Origin: Symsagittifera roscoffensis
Taxonomy: Eukaryota; Xenacoelomorpha; Acoela; Convolutidae
DNA: 60,000 nucleotides
NCBI RefSeq assembly: GCF_963678635.1
Contig: NC_087065.1
Span: forward strand, 50,662,452 to 50,722,451
Direction of reading: 5' to 3'
In this document: positions 51,302 to 60,000 of the stretch, piece by piece
Position numbering within the stretch: the first letter of the stretch is position 1
How the letters are laid out: each line of letters starts with the position of its first letter
Translations under genes and position numbers: made by a program
Notes under the pieces: generated by a model
Seen by the model: only the letters and a program-made list of their open reading frames with translations
The model's database searches: none
Told to the model about the DNA's origin: nothing

Positions 51302-51333
51302 TTTATTTCTTTTAAGCTAAGTGCGAATTTATT
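51302..51333 (-). terminator. Candidate polyadenylation signals of the GPCR gene
   Basis: Two AATAAA hexamers on the minus strand (plus-strand TTTATT at 51328-51333 and 51302-51307) lie about 105-135 nt past the stop codon. The hexamer is common in AT-rich DNA, so this is only a positional candidate. Confidence 0.35.
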
Positions 51334-51437
51334 TTTGAATTAAACGTGCAACAAATAAGCATTTCTCAATCAAGTTTCAACATTGAATAAACATTCCTTA
51401 TTTCATTGTCTTTGGTTGCATTGCATTCAGTAATTAA

Positions 51438-51839
51438 TTACACTATGGAAATTGCAGACGCGAGCGAATTGGAGATCTTGTTGTTGGATCGAGTGGAACA
51501 GTCGGTGATTGTAATTGTCTTCGCTTTCGGCTCCGAAATGTTGCAGTCTCTGATGATTCGCACTGTCCTCGAGACGTCTTCTCGGAATCGCTTCGAAATG
51601 ACGTAATACACTATAGGACTCATTACGTAATTGGTGTATGCGAGGGCGTGTGGGATGAAGTCCTGCAGTAGGTAGTAAGACCAGCATCCGTGCACAATGA
51701 ACAAGTTGTTTTTGTCCAGAATGAACTCAATGATCAGCTGCATTTTCACCAAGCAGAATCCACAAGTCACCAGTGATGTCACAATCAACGCGATCACCAT
51801 TTTCGCATCTTCCTCCAAATTGCTCAGTCGGCGTCTGTT
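51438..51839 (-). CDS. GPCR exon 5 (TM6, TM7, helix 8, C-tail)
   Basis: The acceptor is 'ttgtttaattgtgtag' then AACAGACGC. It encodes RRRLSNLEEDAKMV leading into TM6 (IALIVTSLVTCGFCLVKM), the third extracellular loop, TM7 (FIPHALAYTNYVMSPIVYYV), helix 8 (SKRFREDV) and a tail of about 45 residues rich in Ser/Thr. Such tails are typical GRK substrates. The stop TAA is at 51440-51438. AATAAA-type polyadenylation signals on the minus strand occur at 51328-51333 and 51302-51307. Confidence 0.85.
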   Translation of the reverse strand, partial: NRRRLSNLEEDAKMVIALIVTSLVTCGFCLVKMQLIIEFILDKNNLFIVHGCWSYYLLQDFIPHALAYTNYVMSPIVYYVISKRFREDVSRTVRIIRDCNISEPKAKTITITDCSTRSNNKISNSLASAISIV

Positions 51840-54800
51840 CTACACAATTAAACAAGTTCAGTGGCACACTTTATAACATATTTTTTTGAAGTGTCAACGA
51901 ACTTAGTGAAGACACTTATAAAGGTCGATTTGATTTTTTTTGTTTTTGTTAGGAAAGACATTTCTGTTCACATGCGAATTCGATCTTTGGCTGTTTTGGT
52001 TTTTGCTTTATTTTTGAGTTCAATTCAAATTCGTGCGCTAGAAGGAAGGACAAATGTGTTTTCCAATTACAAATGTGCAAACGGCGCAAAATTACGTGAT
52101 TTATTCTTTTCTCCGAAATTCGAAAATTGATAAATGTTGAGATATCAATTTCCTTTTTTTTCTCCGTTTTTCATCATTCTAGACTGAATTATTTAGTTGA
52201 TTGAAGCTTGTTTTGGTTTGCATTGTGAAGTGTCGGTGGAATTATTATTTGGGCGAAAATTGGTCAGGTTGTGGTGGACCTGAAGCTAGAAGTCAAGTGA
52301 GAGCTCGCCTTGAACAGAATGCTTGCCATGATGGCATTGAATAGAATGCACGATCTGACGATCCCAAAGAGAGAGTCTTGCTGAAATGCTAAGTGACTCC
52401 ATAAAATATAGGGCCAGCATACGAGCTATTTGGGTATTTACAGAGAACTGCTTAAGATCTTTTAACCTTTTCTCAACATTGTTCTGTCTATCTTATTATC
52501 ATATCATCCTTTTTCTATTGTTGTCAATTTTTTTTCAACTAATTTTGATGCGATTTCATAATACATGCAAGTTTTCTCTAGCTTCAAATTTAACGCAAGT
52601 CATCTCGTGGAAAGTGAAATGTTCCCCTATGTTAGCGTTTTGTGGGAAAGCGTAGATATTCGAACATAGAAAGCTAGCCTGCGATGCGAAGGATTGCTTG
52701 TTTTCCCGAATTGGGGCCATTTCGATCCCTTGAGCGCTTGTGCTGCTGCTGCCTCCGGCCGCTCCATTGGCTGTTGTCCCTGTCACCAGAGAGCCCCCGG
52801 AACTGCCACTCTTGCCCCCACCTAAACCCCTCTGGTTGGGTCCACTGCCTCGGTTCTCCCGCCGACAGCGAGACTTGGCAGCTCGGATGTCCTTCTGCAG
52901 CTCATTTCGCTCGGATTTGGATCGTGTGGCGTAGAGCACGACTCGAACGTTTAGACAGAACAGAATTGTGGCAGCTGAAACCAAGTTAGATGCTTGCTTA
53001 AAAAGGACTTATGAAAAAGTTTCGAAATGACCATTTCTATCTCAGCCATCAGTTGACGTCGTTCATTTGACCATTTTTGCAGCTGTTAGTTGCCTTTTAG
53101 TTGGACCTGACAAAAACCCTGCTTTTGTGTTGCAAAATATTGAAGTTGAAAGATGTGAAACATGCACATGTAGCGTTGGTTCAACTTCATCAAATGAATC
53201 AAACACTATCTCTTTTTTAACCATGTGATTCAAATGGTTTAAAAAGATAAGGTTTTAATCACGTGGATGTATTATAAAAATCAGTTGAAACGGGGGGGGG
53301 GGGGGGGTAAATGAATTGAAATGGCGGAGTGGGAGGAGGAGGTGAAAGTAGAACGTGTAAAATATGCTGCTGTTGCTGTTTGTGCGCCCTGCTTTGCTTT
53401 ACTTTGTTTCAAATTATCCTCCAGCATGAGAAAAGGAGGAGGAGGAGGAGAGACGAAGAAAAGGAGGCTGCGGTATAATTAGAGCTAGATGCTTTTGTCC
53501 TTTTCTTCTTTCCTTTTCTTCTTTCATTTCTACCTCTGCCGACCAAGAAGCTTCCTAAAATATTATTTCCTTTATTGACTTGAAATGTTAATCCCATCTA
53601 CTCTATGGCCATTCCATTCCGATGCTCGTCTCACTTCAGTTGAGAAGAAGAAAAGCCAGTTTCTTTCTAGCTGAGCGTGCACGCCAATTGCACTGCCCAC
53701 AAGTACATGAGAGGCATGCAGTTAATTGTTTATTTTGGCGCGATGCGTTTTTGGCCGCTTCGGCGCTTCCAAATTATAAAATATAATATTTTGTGGCATG
53801 CGAAATTTTTCTAGGGGGAGGGGCGGTTTTTCGAGAAATGTTGAAAATTTTGTCGACCTTTTTTAAGGTCTAAAAATTTCATTTTCCGAGTTCTCCAAAA
53901 GTACTATACAAACCCTACTTTGTCAAAAAAATTTTAAAAAAAGCTGGCCAAAAGAGGCGTTTTTAGTCACTTTTGGAAAAATTTGACCAAAAAGTTTGCG
54001 TTTTTTGGCGCGCGCTCCCCTTTCAAAGTTAGTGATGTTGGCGCCAAAGGCCTTTAGAAAAATTTTGAGAGGTTGGTTAGCAAAAAATGGGTGTCGTGAA
54101 ATTATACCAAAGGGGGACCCTTTGGAAAAGTTTGGCAACCAGAATTGAGAGAAACCCCCTTCCTCCCCCCCCCCTCCCCGGCACGCTACTGATAATATAT
54201 AACATTATAATATTTAGTGGCTTCTACATATCGATAGAACCTTCAATGGGACAGTTAGTAGATAGCCTCCCTGCCCATTCAACCCACTCTTGTTGACCAT
54301 GCAATGCGCTCTCTTGTCCCCTCTCCCCGTCCCCCGCTCTCCCACCCCTTCGCTTTGAGATATGGCAGGTTTGCAGGATTGAACAGAGCTTTTGCGTTTT
54401 CTCGTACCCACAGAGTTTCATGTACAAAGCAAGGGCAGCTGCAGCAGCATGTTACGTGACTATATGCTGTGTTGTGTGGTGCAATGTAACAGTATACATT
54501 ACATACCCACAATGAGCACCAGTGGCTGCAGTAGTTTGGTGAACAGTTTGAGGTGCCATGCCAGTTGGTAGTATGCCAGCAGCACTGGGGGCACAAACAG
54601 ACACAGGGCCACAGTCAACACACAGCCTATCCGCATCAGCCCCTGGGCCGCTTTCGTGATAGGGCGGAACGGGTTGGAGAAAATTTTGATCCGCTCCTCA
54701 AATTAATACAACAAATACAACACTAGTCTACATTTCATTTATAACGCTGCCGCCCTCTTTTTTTAGATGGATACTAGATTCAATCATAAATGATAAAAGC

Positions 54801-57800
54801 GTCCTCGGCAAAATCAACTATTTTTCAAAAAAAAAATCCTTCGTGCGATTCTATCAATTTTTCGTCGTTGTTTTTTTGCGATTTTTTGGGAATGGACACA
54901 GCGAGATATACATTTTGCGCTGGGGTACTTAAGTTTTCTCTTGGTAATCTGTAGCTCTGAAGCTATTTCTTCACTTTTCTTTTATTTTTTTTCAACTGAC
55001 ATGTAATTCACATGCTTTTAGTCGAAATTGTAGCTCATTAATTTGGCGTCAAAATGGGAGGGCCCTGAAACGCATTAAATCCCACCTTTTCCCAGATATA
55101 CTATTATATCATAACTTATTATTACTAGCTTCTACTAGCCATCTGGCTGCAAATGTCAAAATAAAAAGCAGTGATCTGTGGTCTGTTTTCCCGATTTCGA
55201 AGAATTTTAGAGCCAGGGGATTTGTTTTTTTTTCTTAGTGCCCCGGAATGTGCAATAAAAACTAGCGGCAGTGGTGGAAGGTGCCTTTTGAATTGCGTGT
55301 CTGAGATAAAAAGTCGAGCGATTTTGGTGTGATTAAGAAAAAACACTTGAAAAGCATTGCTAAAGATTTGAATAATTCGACACTTAATTATTTTTTCTCC
55401 ATTTTTTTCAATATCCAAGGTATGAATTTGTTTCTTGGTTGTATTCTGAAAAAAGAGCTAGCTCATTTTTTTTTGTTTGCAATTCGAAATGAGTAAAAGT
55501 GGGAAATTGGTTGTCAGTAATAATAGCATGAGAGGGAGTTGGAAATAGGATGTGCTCATTTGTTGAATTGTACGCAACTTAAATGACGAGGGCGTGGAGG
55601 CAGTAGTGAGTGAGGGATTGGATGAGGATGAGGTTGAGGTTGAGTTTGAATGGAGTGGGTTTGTGTGGATGTGGATGTGGTGGTGACTTGACTGACTGAC
55701 CTCTGCGATGAATATGAGGAGGAAGACTGTGAATATTTGGCACATGTCTTTGGGGCTGTGGTAAAAGACCTCCTGCACGTAGAACTTGTTGAAGGGCAGA
55801 TAGTTGGAGATGCGCAGGAAGAGAGTGCACGGCACCACCACCACTGTGAACATGAGGTCGATGGAGGCAATCACCAGCACGTAGAATGCATACGAGGTCC
55901 GAGTCACCTGCTGTCCATAGATCCACACCACTAAACCACACATACCATACCATACCACACAATACATACCATACCATAGATACCACACAATACATACCAT
56001 ACCATACATACCACACAATACATACCATACCATACATGATCTTAGTCCTTTTCTCTCATTTCACTCCTGTATGCTTTCTTCTTCTGGAATACCCTCCAAA
56101 TGAGTGAATTAGGTCTGCCCATTTAGTTGTTCATTCCTTGACATTCTCGCTTTTTTGTTCATGCCTAATGTTGTGGCACTGCTGATGCAATGGTGCTGCT
56201 GCTGCTGGTAGCTGTATAGTTAGATTTGTTAAAAGTGCAACGATGGTGGCTGGCGCCTGTAGCGCATCACAAATGCATATTGAAACAAGTGCAGTCTCTT
56301 AAAGGAAGTCTTTGTCGGTTGTGATAGAATTGAAATGTGAAAATGTCACTGAAGTGGAAAAGCAACTGCCAAATTAATACCTCTCTAATCCTCTTGCTTA
56401 TTCCGTCGGTTCTTTGGTCTCGTCGGCCGGCCGACCAGCAGCGAATAAATTGAGTGCTTTGAAGTCTAATTTAAATGTTTTCACCATTTTCATTTATTTT
56501 CCTGCTCTACTTTAAAATGGGTTTAGAGTTCTATTTTTGCAGCTTGTTCTGCAGAGTAACAAGTATCCTTTTTTATTTGATAGCTATTTGGCTTTGTTGA
56601 GGTTTTTTAGAATTATTTTATAGAATGCGGCGTTTGCAGATTTAGTGCATTGTTTGGAGGCAAATATGTTTCCGAAAACGACATTTTTCTGAGAATGCTG
56701 AAGCTTGAGACTTAAACAACAGAATTTTGATGTATTTGGGTTTCATTGATGCATACATGTCTTGTTAGTGAGCCCAAATTTTCCGGTAGGTATTTGAGCT
56801 CTTCCAATCGCTTGGTGTTGATGAACGAACTGATATTGTATTTCCTCGCTTTTTAGTTCCTGTGGTTTCTTTTTTTTTTAGGAAAAAGCCTTAAATTTGT
56901 TCACGCTCAAATTTGATCTTTCGCGGACTTAGATCGCTTTTTAAATTTAATTTGTTTGCAGCCTTTCGCGCTACTCGCTCGCTGGCTTTGTGCTTTACAA
57001 ATTGAGCTTAAAACAAATACTCGAAACCGTTTTTTTTTCTCAGCAGAAACTTTTTAGTTTTTCAACATCGATAGAAGTGTCCCGACTCTGATTTATCTTT
57101 CAACTCCAACTGGAGTTTATTCGCGGTACCTCAGGCGTGAACAGAAAGAAACATCCGAAAACATAGTTCCTCTCCACTTCCTCTCATTTCCAACAAAAAA
57201 AAACAAATCAAATTGCATTATGATCCGGTTATCATTAAGTGAGTTGTTGTAATCAAATCATGTTTTTTGCCAAGTCAAATCTAATAAATTTGAAAAAATA
57301 AAAAAGTTTGGCGCTGGTAAGTTAAATTTGAGTTGCATTGATCGTTGTATTGGCATTCACTCCAAGTCGTATTGCAATTTTTCAAGCTTCTGACCTTCGT
57401 GTATTGCTACTAACTTATAGCGATATTGATTTATCGTGAAGGCAGATTATTCTAACTGAATTGGTGCATTACTGTCTAAATGGTTCCAGTGCTTATTTGG
57501 AGTAATGATTTGAGTGCTTCTGAATTTAGTGAGAAAATACGTGGGTTTTTTTCAGATTTTCCAATTGTGTTTTTTTGAAGCTTGCTTTTTCAAGCCGGCT
57601 TTTTGATTTGCTTAACTGTACTCGAATTAACGGTACTTTAATTTGCTTGATAGTGGTACTGTAATTACGCCCGGTACTCAAATAGCTGGTTGAAAATAGC
57701 TTTTAAATTTTTCAATGTAGCCAATCCCTACCATGCTCAAGCGATAAATAGATTTTAAAAGTTGAGTGTTTTTGATAGTATGAGGAAGCCAATTATGGGT

Positions 57801-58254
57801 GAAGAGTTCAAATCTAATGTTAGGCTGCTCCAAGTGTGTGTGTGTGTGTGTGTGTGTGTGGAAAAGTGTGTTTTGCGTGTAATGTTTGTTGCCTGCTAAG
57901 TATTGTGGAGAAGGTGGAGTGCTTTTGTTGAGTCATGATAAGAATTGCTGTGTCTGGTGCAAATGAAGTGACTGTGAAGTAAGCGATGCTCGCTAGGTGC
58001 ATATCAACTGAAGTGAAGTGAACTGAAGTGAAGTGAGTCTCACCAAAAGTGTTTCCGGGCAGACTGACGATGAAGAAGACGATGATGGCTATGGTGGCCA
58101 GTGTGTGGTAGCTTTTGGCACACTCCACCAGCCAGTGCTCTTTGCTCTCAAGGCCAGTCTCGTTCTGCTGCTGCCCTGCAGCCTCAGCCACAGTCACAGC
58201 TCCATTCAAAAAGCTGACTGTGGCCGATACCAAAGTGGAGGTTTGCAGAGCCAT
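51438..58254 (-). CDS. Divergent rhodopsin-family (class A) GPCR gene, five exons assembled
   Basis: Minus-strand gene whose exons, 58254-58044, 55930-55701, 54696-54507, 52974-52679 and 51839-51438, join in compatible phases to 442 residues of a seven-helix receptor. Helices: TM1 with LPGNTF (Asn1.50); TM2 with ASIDLMF (Asp2.50); TM3 starting at DMCQIF (Cys3.25); an ERI in place of DRY before KIFSNPFRP; TM4; TM5 with LCLNV-like hydrophobics and VVLYATRSK; a long Gly/Ser-rich third loop; TM6 MVIALIVTSLVTCGFCL; TM7 HALAYTNYVMSPIVYY; helix 8 KRFREDV. HALAYTN recalls peptide receptors of the galanin/somatostatin/allatostatin type, but the ligand is unknown. Odd points: ten residues of TM3 (3.39-3.48) are missing, Trp6.48 and Pro6.50 are replaced, NPxxY is SPxxY, and no Cys is seen in the short second extracellular loop. 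Intron 4 appears to use a GC donor. Confidence 0.8.
51840..52678 (-). other. GPCR intron 4, apparent GC-AG intron
   Basis: Bounded by a GC dinucleotide (CAG|GCTAGC) and 'gtgtag'. Sequence inside is AT-rich and holds no recognised feature. Confidence 0.55.
52679..52974 (-). CDS. GPCR exon 4 (TM5 and third intracellular loop)
   Basis: The acceptor is 'aacttggtttcag' then CTGCCACA. CT completes exon 3's split codon, giving PLVLIVAATILFCLNVRVVL. After TM5 comes a basic stretch (YATRSKSERNELQKDIRAAK), then a Gly/Ser-rich, low-complexity third loop ending in ENKQSFASQ. The base composition drops sharply to AT-rich after TCGCAG, where the only suitable donor is GC (CAG|GCTAGC, GC at 52678-52677), in phase 0 as exon 5 requires. 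A GT donor further on ('tctat|gttcg') is in the wrong phase. The 3' end is therefore less certain than the 5' end. Confidence 0.7.
52975..54506 (-). other. GPCR intron 3 with an inserted MITE
   Basis: 1.5-kb intron between TM5-coding halves, bounded by GTATGT and 'tttcag'. It contains a poly-G tract (53292-53307), purine-rich AGG/GAA runs (53320-53480) and the 0.4-kb MITE-like element at 53791-54191. Confidence 0.75.
53791..54191. mobile_element. MITE-like hAT-type element related to the 363-bp element
   Basis: The interior is a diverged relative of the 12906-13268 element: it shares 'gcgttttttggcgcgcgctc', the 'ttggcgccaaagg' block, 'tttagaaaaatttt' and 'accaaaggg..gaccctttgg'. The ends are imperfect inverted repeats (left 'ttgtggcatgc', right 'ggcacgctactg'). 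Flanks are 'ataatatt' and 'ataatata', an 8-bp target duplication with one mismatch, as expected for hAT elements. It lies in GPCR intron 3. Too short to encode a transposase. Confidence 0.65.
54507..54696 (-). CDS. GPCR exon 3 (second intracellular loop, TM4, start of TM5)
   Basis: The acceptor is 'attaatttgag' then GAGCGGATC. It encodes ERIKIFSNPFRP, which fits a DRY-like motif followed by the usual intracellular-loop-2 PFR. TM4 follows (GCVLTVALCLFVPPVLLAYY), then a short loop without Cys and the start of TM5 (QPLVLIV). It ends in phase 1 at GTGG|GTATGT, GT at 54506-54505. Trp4.50 is absent. Joined to exon 2 directly, Cys3.25 would be only 15 residues from the Arg of ERI instead of the usual 25, so about 30 nt of coding sequence is missing between them. 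Confidence 0.75.
55701..55930 (-). CDS. GPCR exon 2 (end of TM1, TM2, start of TM3)
   Basis: The acceptor is 'tatgtgtggtttag' then TGGTGTGG. The two bases TG complete the split codon, giving LPGNTFVVWIYGQQ. It encodes TM2 (YVLVIASIDLMFTVVVV, Asp2.50) and the first extracellular loop with FYHSPKDMC, then TM3 from CQIFTVFLLIFIAE. The exon is 230 nt and ends in phase 0 at GCAGAG|GTCAGT, GT at 55700-55699. The polypyrimidine tract is poor because a 28-bp CATAC-type repeat array (55937-56037) sits immediately before the acceptor. Confidence 0.8.
55940..56037 (+). repeat. CATAC / 28-bp minisatellite in GPCR intron 1
   Basis: About three 28-bp units beginning 'accacacaatacatacc', themselves built from CATAC-like 5-mers. 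It abuts the acceptor of GPCR exon 2 and supplies the branch-point and polypyrimidine region of that intron. Confidence 0.85.
56815..56960 (+). repeat. Dispersed repeat fragment inside GPCR intron 1
   Basis: Matches the left part of the 16.3-kb element ('gatgaacga', 'taggaaaaagcctta', 'ttgttcacgctca', 'tttcgcgg'). Confidence 0.5.
57833..57860 (+). repeat. (GT)n microsatellite in GPCR intron 1
   Basis: Fourteen uninterrupted GT units, in the intron between GPCR exons 1 and 2. Confidence 0.9.
58044..58254 (-). CDS. GPCR exon 1 (extracellular N-terminus and TM1)
   Basis: Starts at ATG 58254-58252 and encodes 70 residues plus one base. It has an N-glycosylation sequon NET at residue 31, then TM1 beginning near residue 51 (TLATIAIIVFFIVSLPGNTF) with the class A GN motif. 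The donor is TTTTG|GTGAGA, GT at 58043-58042. Just upstream of the ATG the minus strand reads 'ttttggacag' followed directly by ATG, so an acceptor AG abuts the start. A 5'-UTR intron or spliced-leader addition would explain this. GAAGT-type short repeats lie directly inside the intron (58003-58038). Confidence 0.8.
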
Positions 58255-58256
58255 CT

Positions 58257-60000
58257 GTCCAAAAGTAGTTTTTATTTTACGAAATCAATCGAGTTTTTCA
58301 GTACAAAACAAAATGTCGACCAGAGAAAAGTAGTAAAACTCACTACCGACTGATTCACTTAATAAAGAATGGAAACTAAGTTAACTTCTTGGGAAGTGTT
58401 TAATAAACTCTGTTTGTTGTGGGTAAGCAGACTCTGTGTAAAGAGTGAGATCTCAGAACGCAATAAAAGCAACGGAAATTGTGCCAATTTGCTGTTTCGT
58501 TTTTCGATCAATGTTTTTAAACAAGTTTTTACCAAACCAAATTTGTTGTCTGCGCTCGACGCCCGAATTTGTGTCAGTGTGTTAATTGTTGTTTCCTGTT
58601 TGTGAAGTAAGCCAAGAGTTTCTCAGGAAAGGTGAATTAAAAGGAAACATTGCTATAAAGAAGGCAGAAGTGAAACAGGAGAGAGCAGGTTTGAGCAATT
58701 GGGTAAAGTAGTTGGTGCTGGGTTGTTCGTTTGGATCGCTCACTCATTTGCAATTGCATTTAGCTATGAAAATGGTGTCTCTAATGGTTTATGTACATTC
58801 CTCAAATGCTAGCAAAACACAAGCCAAGGTTCGAGGAATAAGAAAACAGCAATGAAACGAGCTGGACGTCGGGGGAGGGCAGGAGTATGTTGTGTTGACG
58901 TGAGGGAGGGGGGGGGGGTAGTTGTGTCGTCTGAGGCAGTAAGGAATAAATTGGATTGAATTAAGTTGAAGTAACTAAAGTCACCTGAAATGGGACTGGA
59001 ACTGAAAGGAACGCGCACATTAAACCAATATTGCCCCAATTGGCACTGAAACCAGACGGGACTTGCTTCCCTTGCGACCTTTGCCGCCTAGTACTACTAC
59101 CCTTTAGATTGCAGTTAGTCTATTTCTTGATCAAACTTCACTGCAACCCGAGGGGGGCACTGTTGATTGGACCTGTCTACTATTCAATTCACGTGCACAA
59201 ATGTCTGACCTGTGCTGTTGTTAGTGCGCAACTACCAAACAGGTGTCGGGATGACGGAGGGAATGAAGGAAGGGGTCCGAATCGTGCCAGTATTCCTAAT
59301 TTACCAGATGTTGCTAACTGGAACACAGTATTAGACCAAGGAACAGGAGGCAAATAAAACGAAATTATAACTGCTGGTTAATGAGGTTTTAATACTAACG
59401 CCAAACACAAATGCATTCACATTTGCCGGCCGACCGGCAGCTACAAGAATGACGACTGCCGCAAGTTAGGTTTCAACCGCGACTGAACAACGGGTTGTTC
59501 AGTTCAAAGTTGGGGTAGAAATGTGAGCTGAGCTTACAAATGTAACTAGATCTGTAGAAATAACACCAAATTGTTGTTCGTTCTAAGCTCAAGTAGCGTC
59601 AACTTGCACGGCTCGTTTGCTCTGGGCTTTATGTTTGGGTTTGCTTTGAAGAGTAGCAGAAATAGGCCCAAATGATTCTATCTGTGACAGTGACAGCAGC
59701 TTAAACCCCAAATTGCTCTGACGCGGCTTAGACTGACCAGATTTTGTTCAAGTTTACAAACTACTGGCTCAGTTAGTCTCAGCATGGAAAAGAGCAAATT
59801 GCTGTAAGTTCTCATTCAAAATAACCTCAAACTTTGCAAAGTTGAGTTATACTCGTATTTAGTCATCTCCGCAAAATTCTCAAGGGGGGATCAACTGGGG
59901 AGTATCTGACAAATTGTGTATCGATGATAGGTTAATTTCTCTTTCGCTTAAGTGGTATAATTTATAAGTGGCACTTGAGAGAATGCTAGAACACTTGAAG
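58257..60000. other. Region upstream of the GPCR start
   Basis: Presumptive 5' region of the minus-strand receptor gene. Contains a poly-G run near 58908-58918 and a moderately GC-rich stretch at 59040-59350 with a 108-codon plus frame of no recognised family. No kinase exon is seen up to the window end. Confidence 0.45.

Larger units (their letters stand above)
55931..58043 (-). other. GPCR intron 1
   Basis: 2.1-kb intron bounded by GTGAGA and 'tttag'. It contains a GT microsatellite, the CATAC minisatellite and, at 56815-56960, a fragment of the dispersed repeat also seen at 16289-16760 (shared 'ttgttcacgctca' and 'tttcgcgg'). No other coding potential recognised. Confidence 0.75.

Noticed and set aside
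55137-55166. Candidate TM3 microexon on the minus strand reading FYFDICSQMA
   Set aside because: Exactly the missing ten residues in length, but it lacks AG/GT borders and has polar residues where TM3 should be hydrophobic.
58033-58353. 106-codon plus frame at the receptor's first exon
   Set aside because: Antisense of the TM1-coding exon, whose minus-strand reading has a clear GN motif and splice donor.
59031-59357. 108-codon plus frame near the right end
   Set aside because: No recognisable domain, starts in poor context and has no supporting splice or composition pattern.
16114-60000. Remaining GRK kinase and PH exons
   Set aside because: Looked for subdomain motifs (HRDLKPxN-like, DLG, APE, PH domain) among plus-strand frames; none seen in the window.

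Overview
This is AT-rich nuclear DNA from an animal, most likely an invertebrate. The evidence is spliced genes with GT/AG introns, a GRK2-type G-protein-coupled-receptor kinase, a rhodopsin-family receptor, tRNA-derived SINE-like elements, hAT-type MITEs and many simple and satellite repeats. There are no operons, Shine-Dalgarno sites or bacterial genes. The species cannot be named from the sequence alone. Most of the window is intron or intergenic DNA, and only a few segments are convincingly coding.

Layout. The dominant structure is a head-to-tail duplication with a period of about 26.07 kb (left) to 26.15 kb (right, after indels). Positions 1-23676 recur almost base for base at 26073-49823. 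The right copy stops matching at 49823/49824 and the left one at 23676/23677. The simplest reading is a tandem duplication whose junction is 23676/23677: copy 2 is 23677-49823, and copy 1 begins about 2.4 kb before this window. Each copy carries one long GRK2-like first coding exon (15426-16113 and 41496-42183). It encodes the N-terminus, the RGS-homology domain and the start of the kinase domain, and ends at a good 5' splice site. No later kinase exon was found, so the rest of the gene should lie beyond 60000, or one or both exons are orphan copies. The exons differ by three silent changes.

Around each GRK exon are decayed mobile elements: tRNA-Thr-like SINE heads, a 363-bp hAT-type MITE with an 8-bp target duplication nested in another repeat, a 0.4-kb long inverted repeat, a 19-bp-unit minisatellite, a 165-bp-unit tandem array, a second array of about 160 bp, and microsatellites that differ in length between copies. 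Between the alignable parts, 23677-26072 holds a GC-richer retroelement-like region. It has one open frame of 356 codons with a helical, coiled-coil-prone middle, followed by a broken tail with an SGNH/GDSL-hydrolase-like segment.

The unique right flank (49824-60000) contains, on the minus strand, a multi-exon gene for a divergent class A GPCR (58254 down to 51438). Five exons with compatible phases can be assembled. About ten residues of TM3 are missing and may lie in an unseen microexon. If the GRK gene continues past 60000, this receptor gene lies antisense inside a GRK intron.

How the genes relate: GRK2 kinases phosphorylate active GPCRs and bind G-alpha-q and G-beta-gamma. The receptor here is a possible substrate class, but nothing in the sequence shows a specific partnership.
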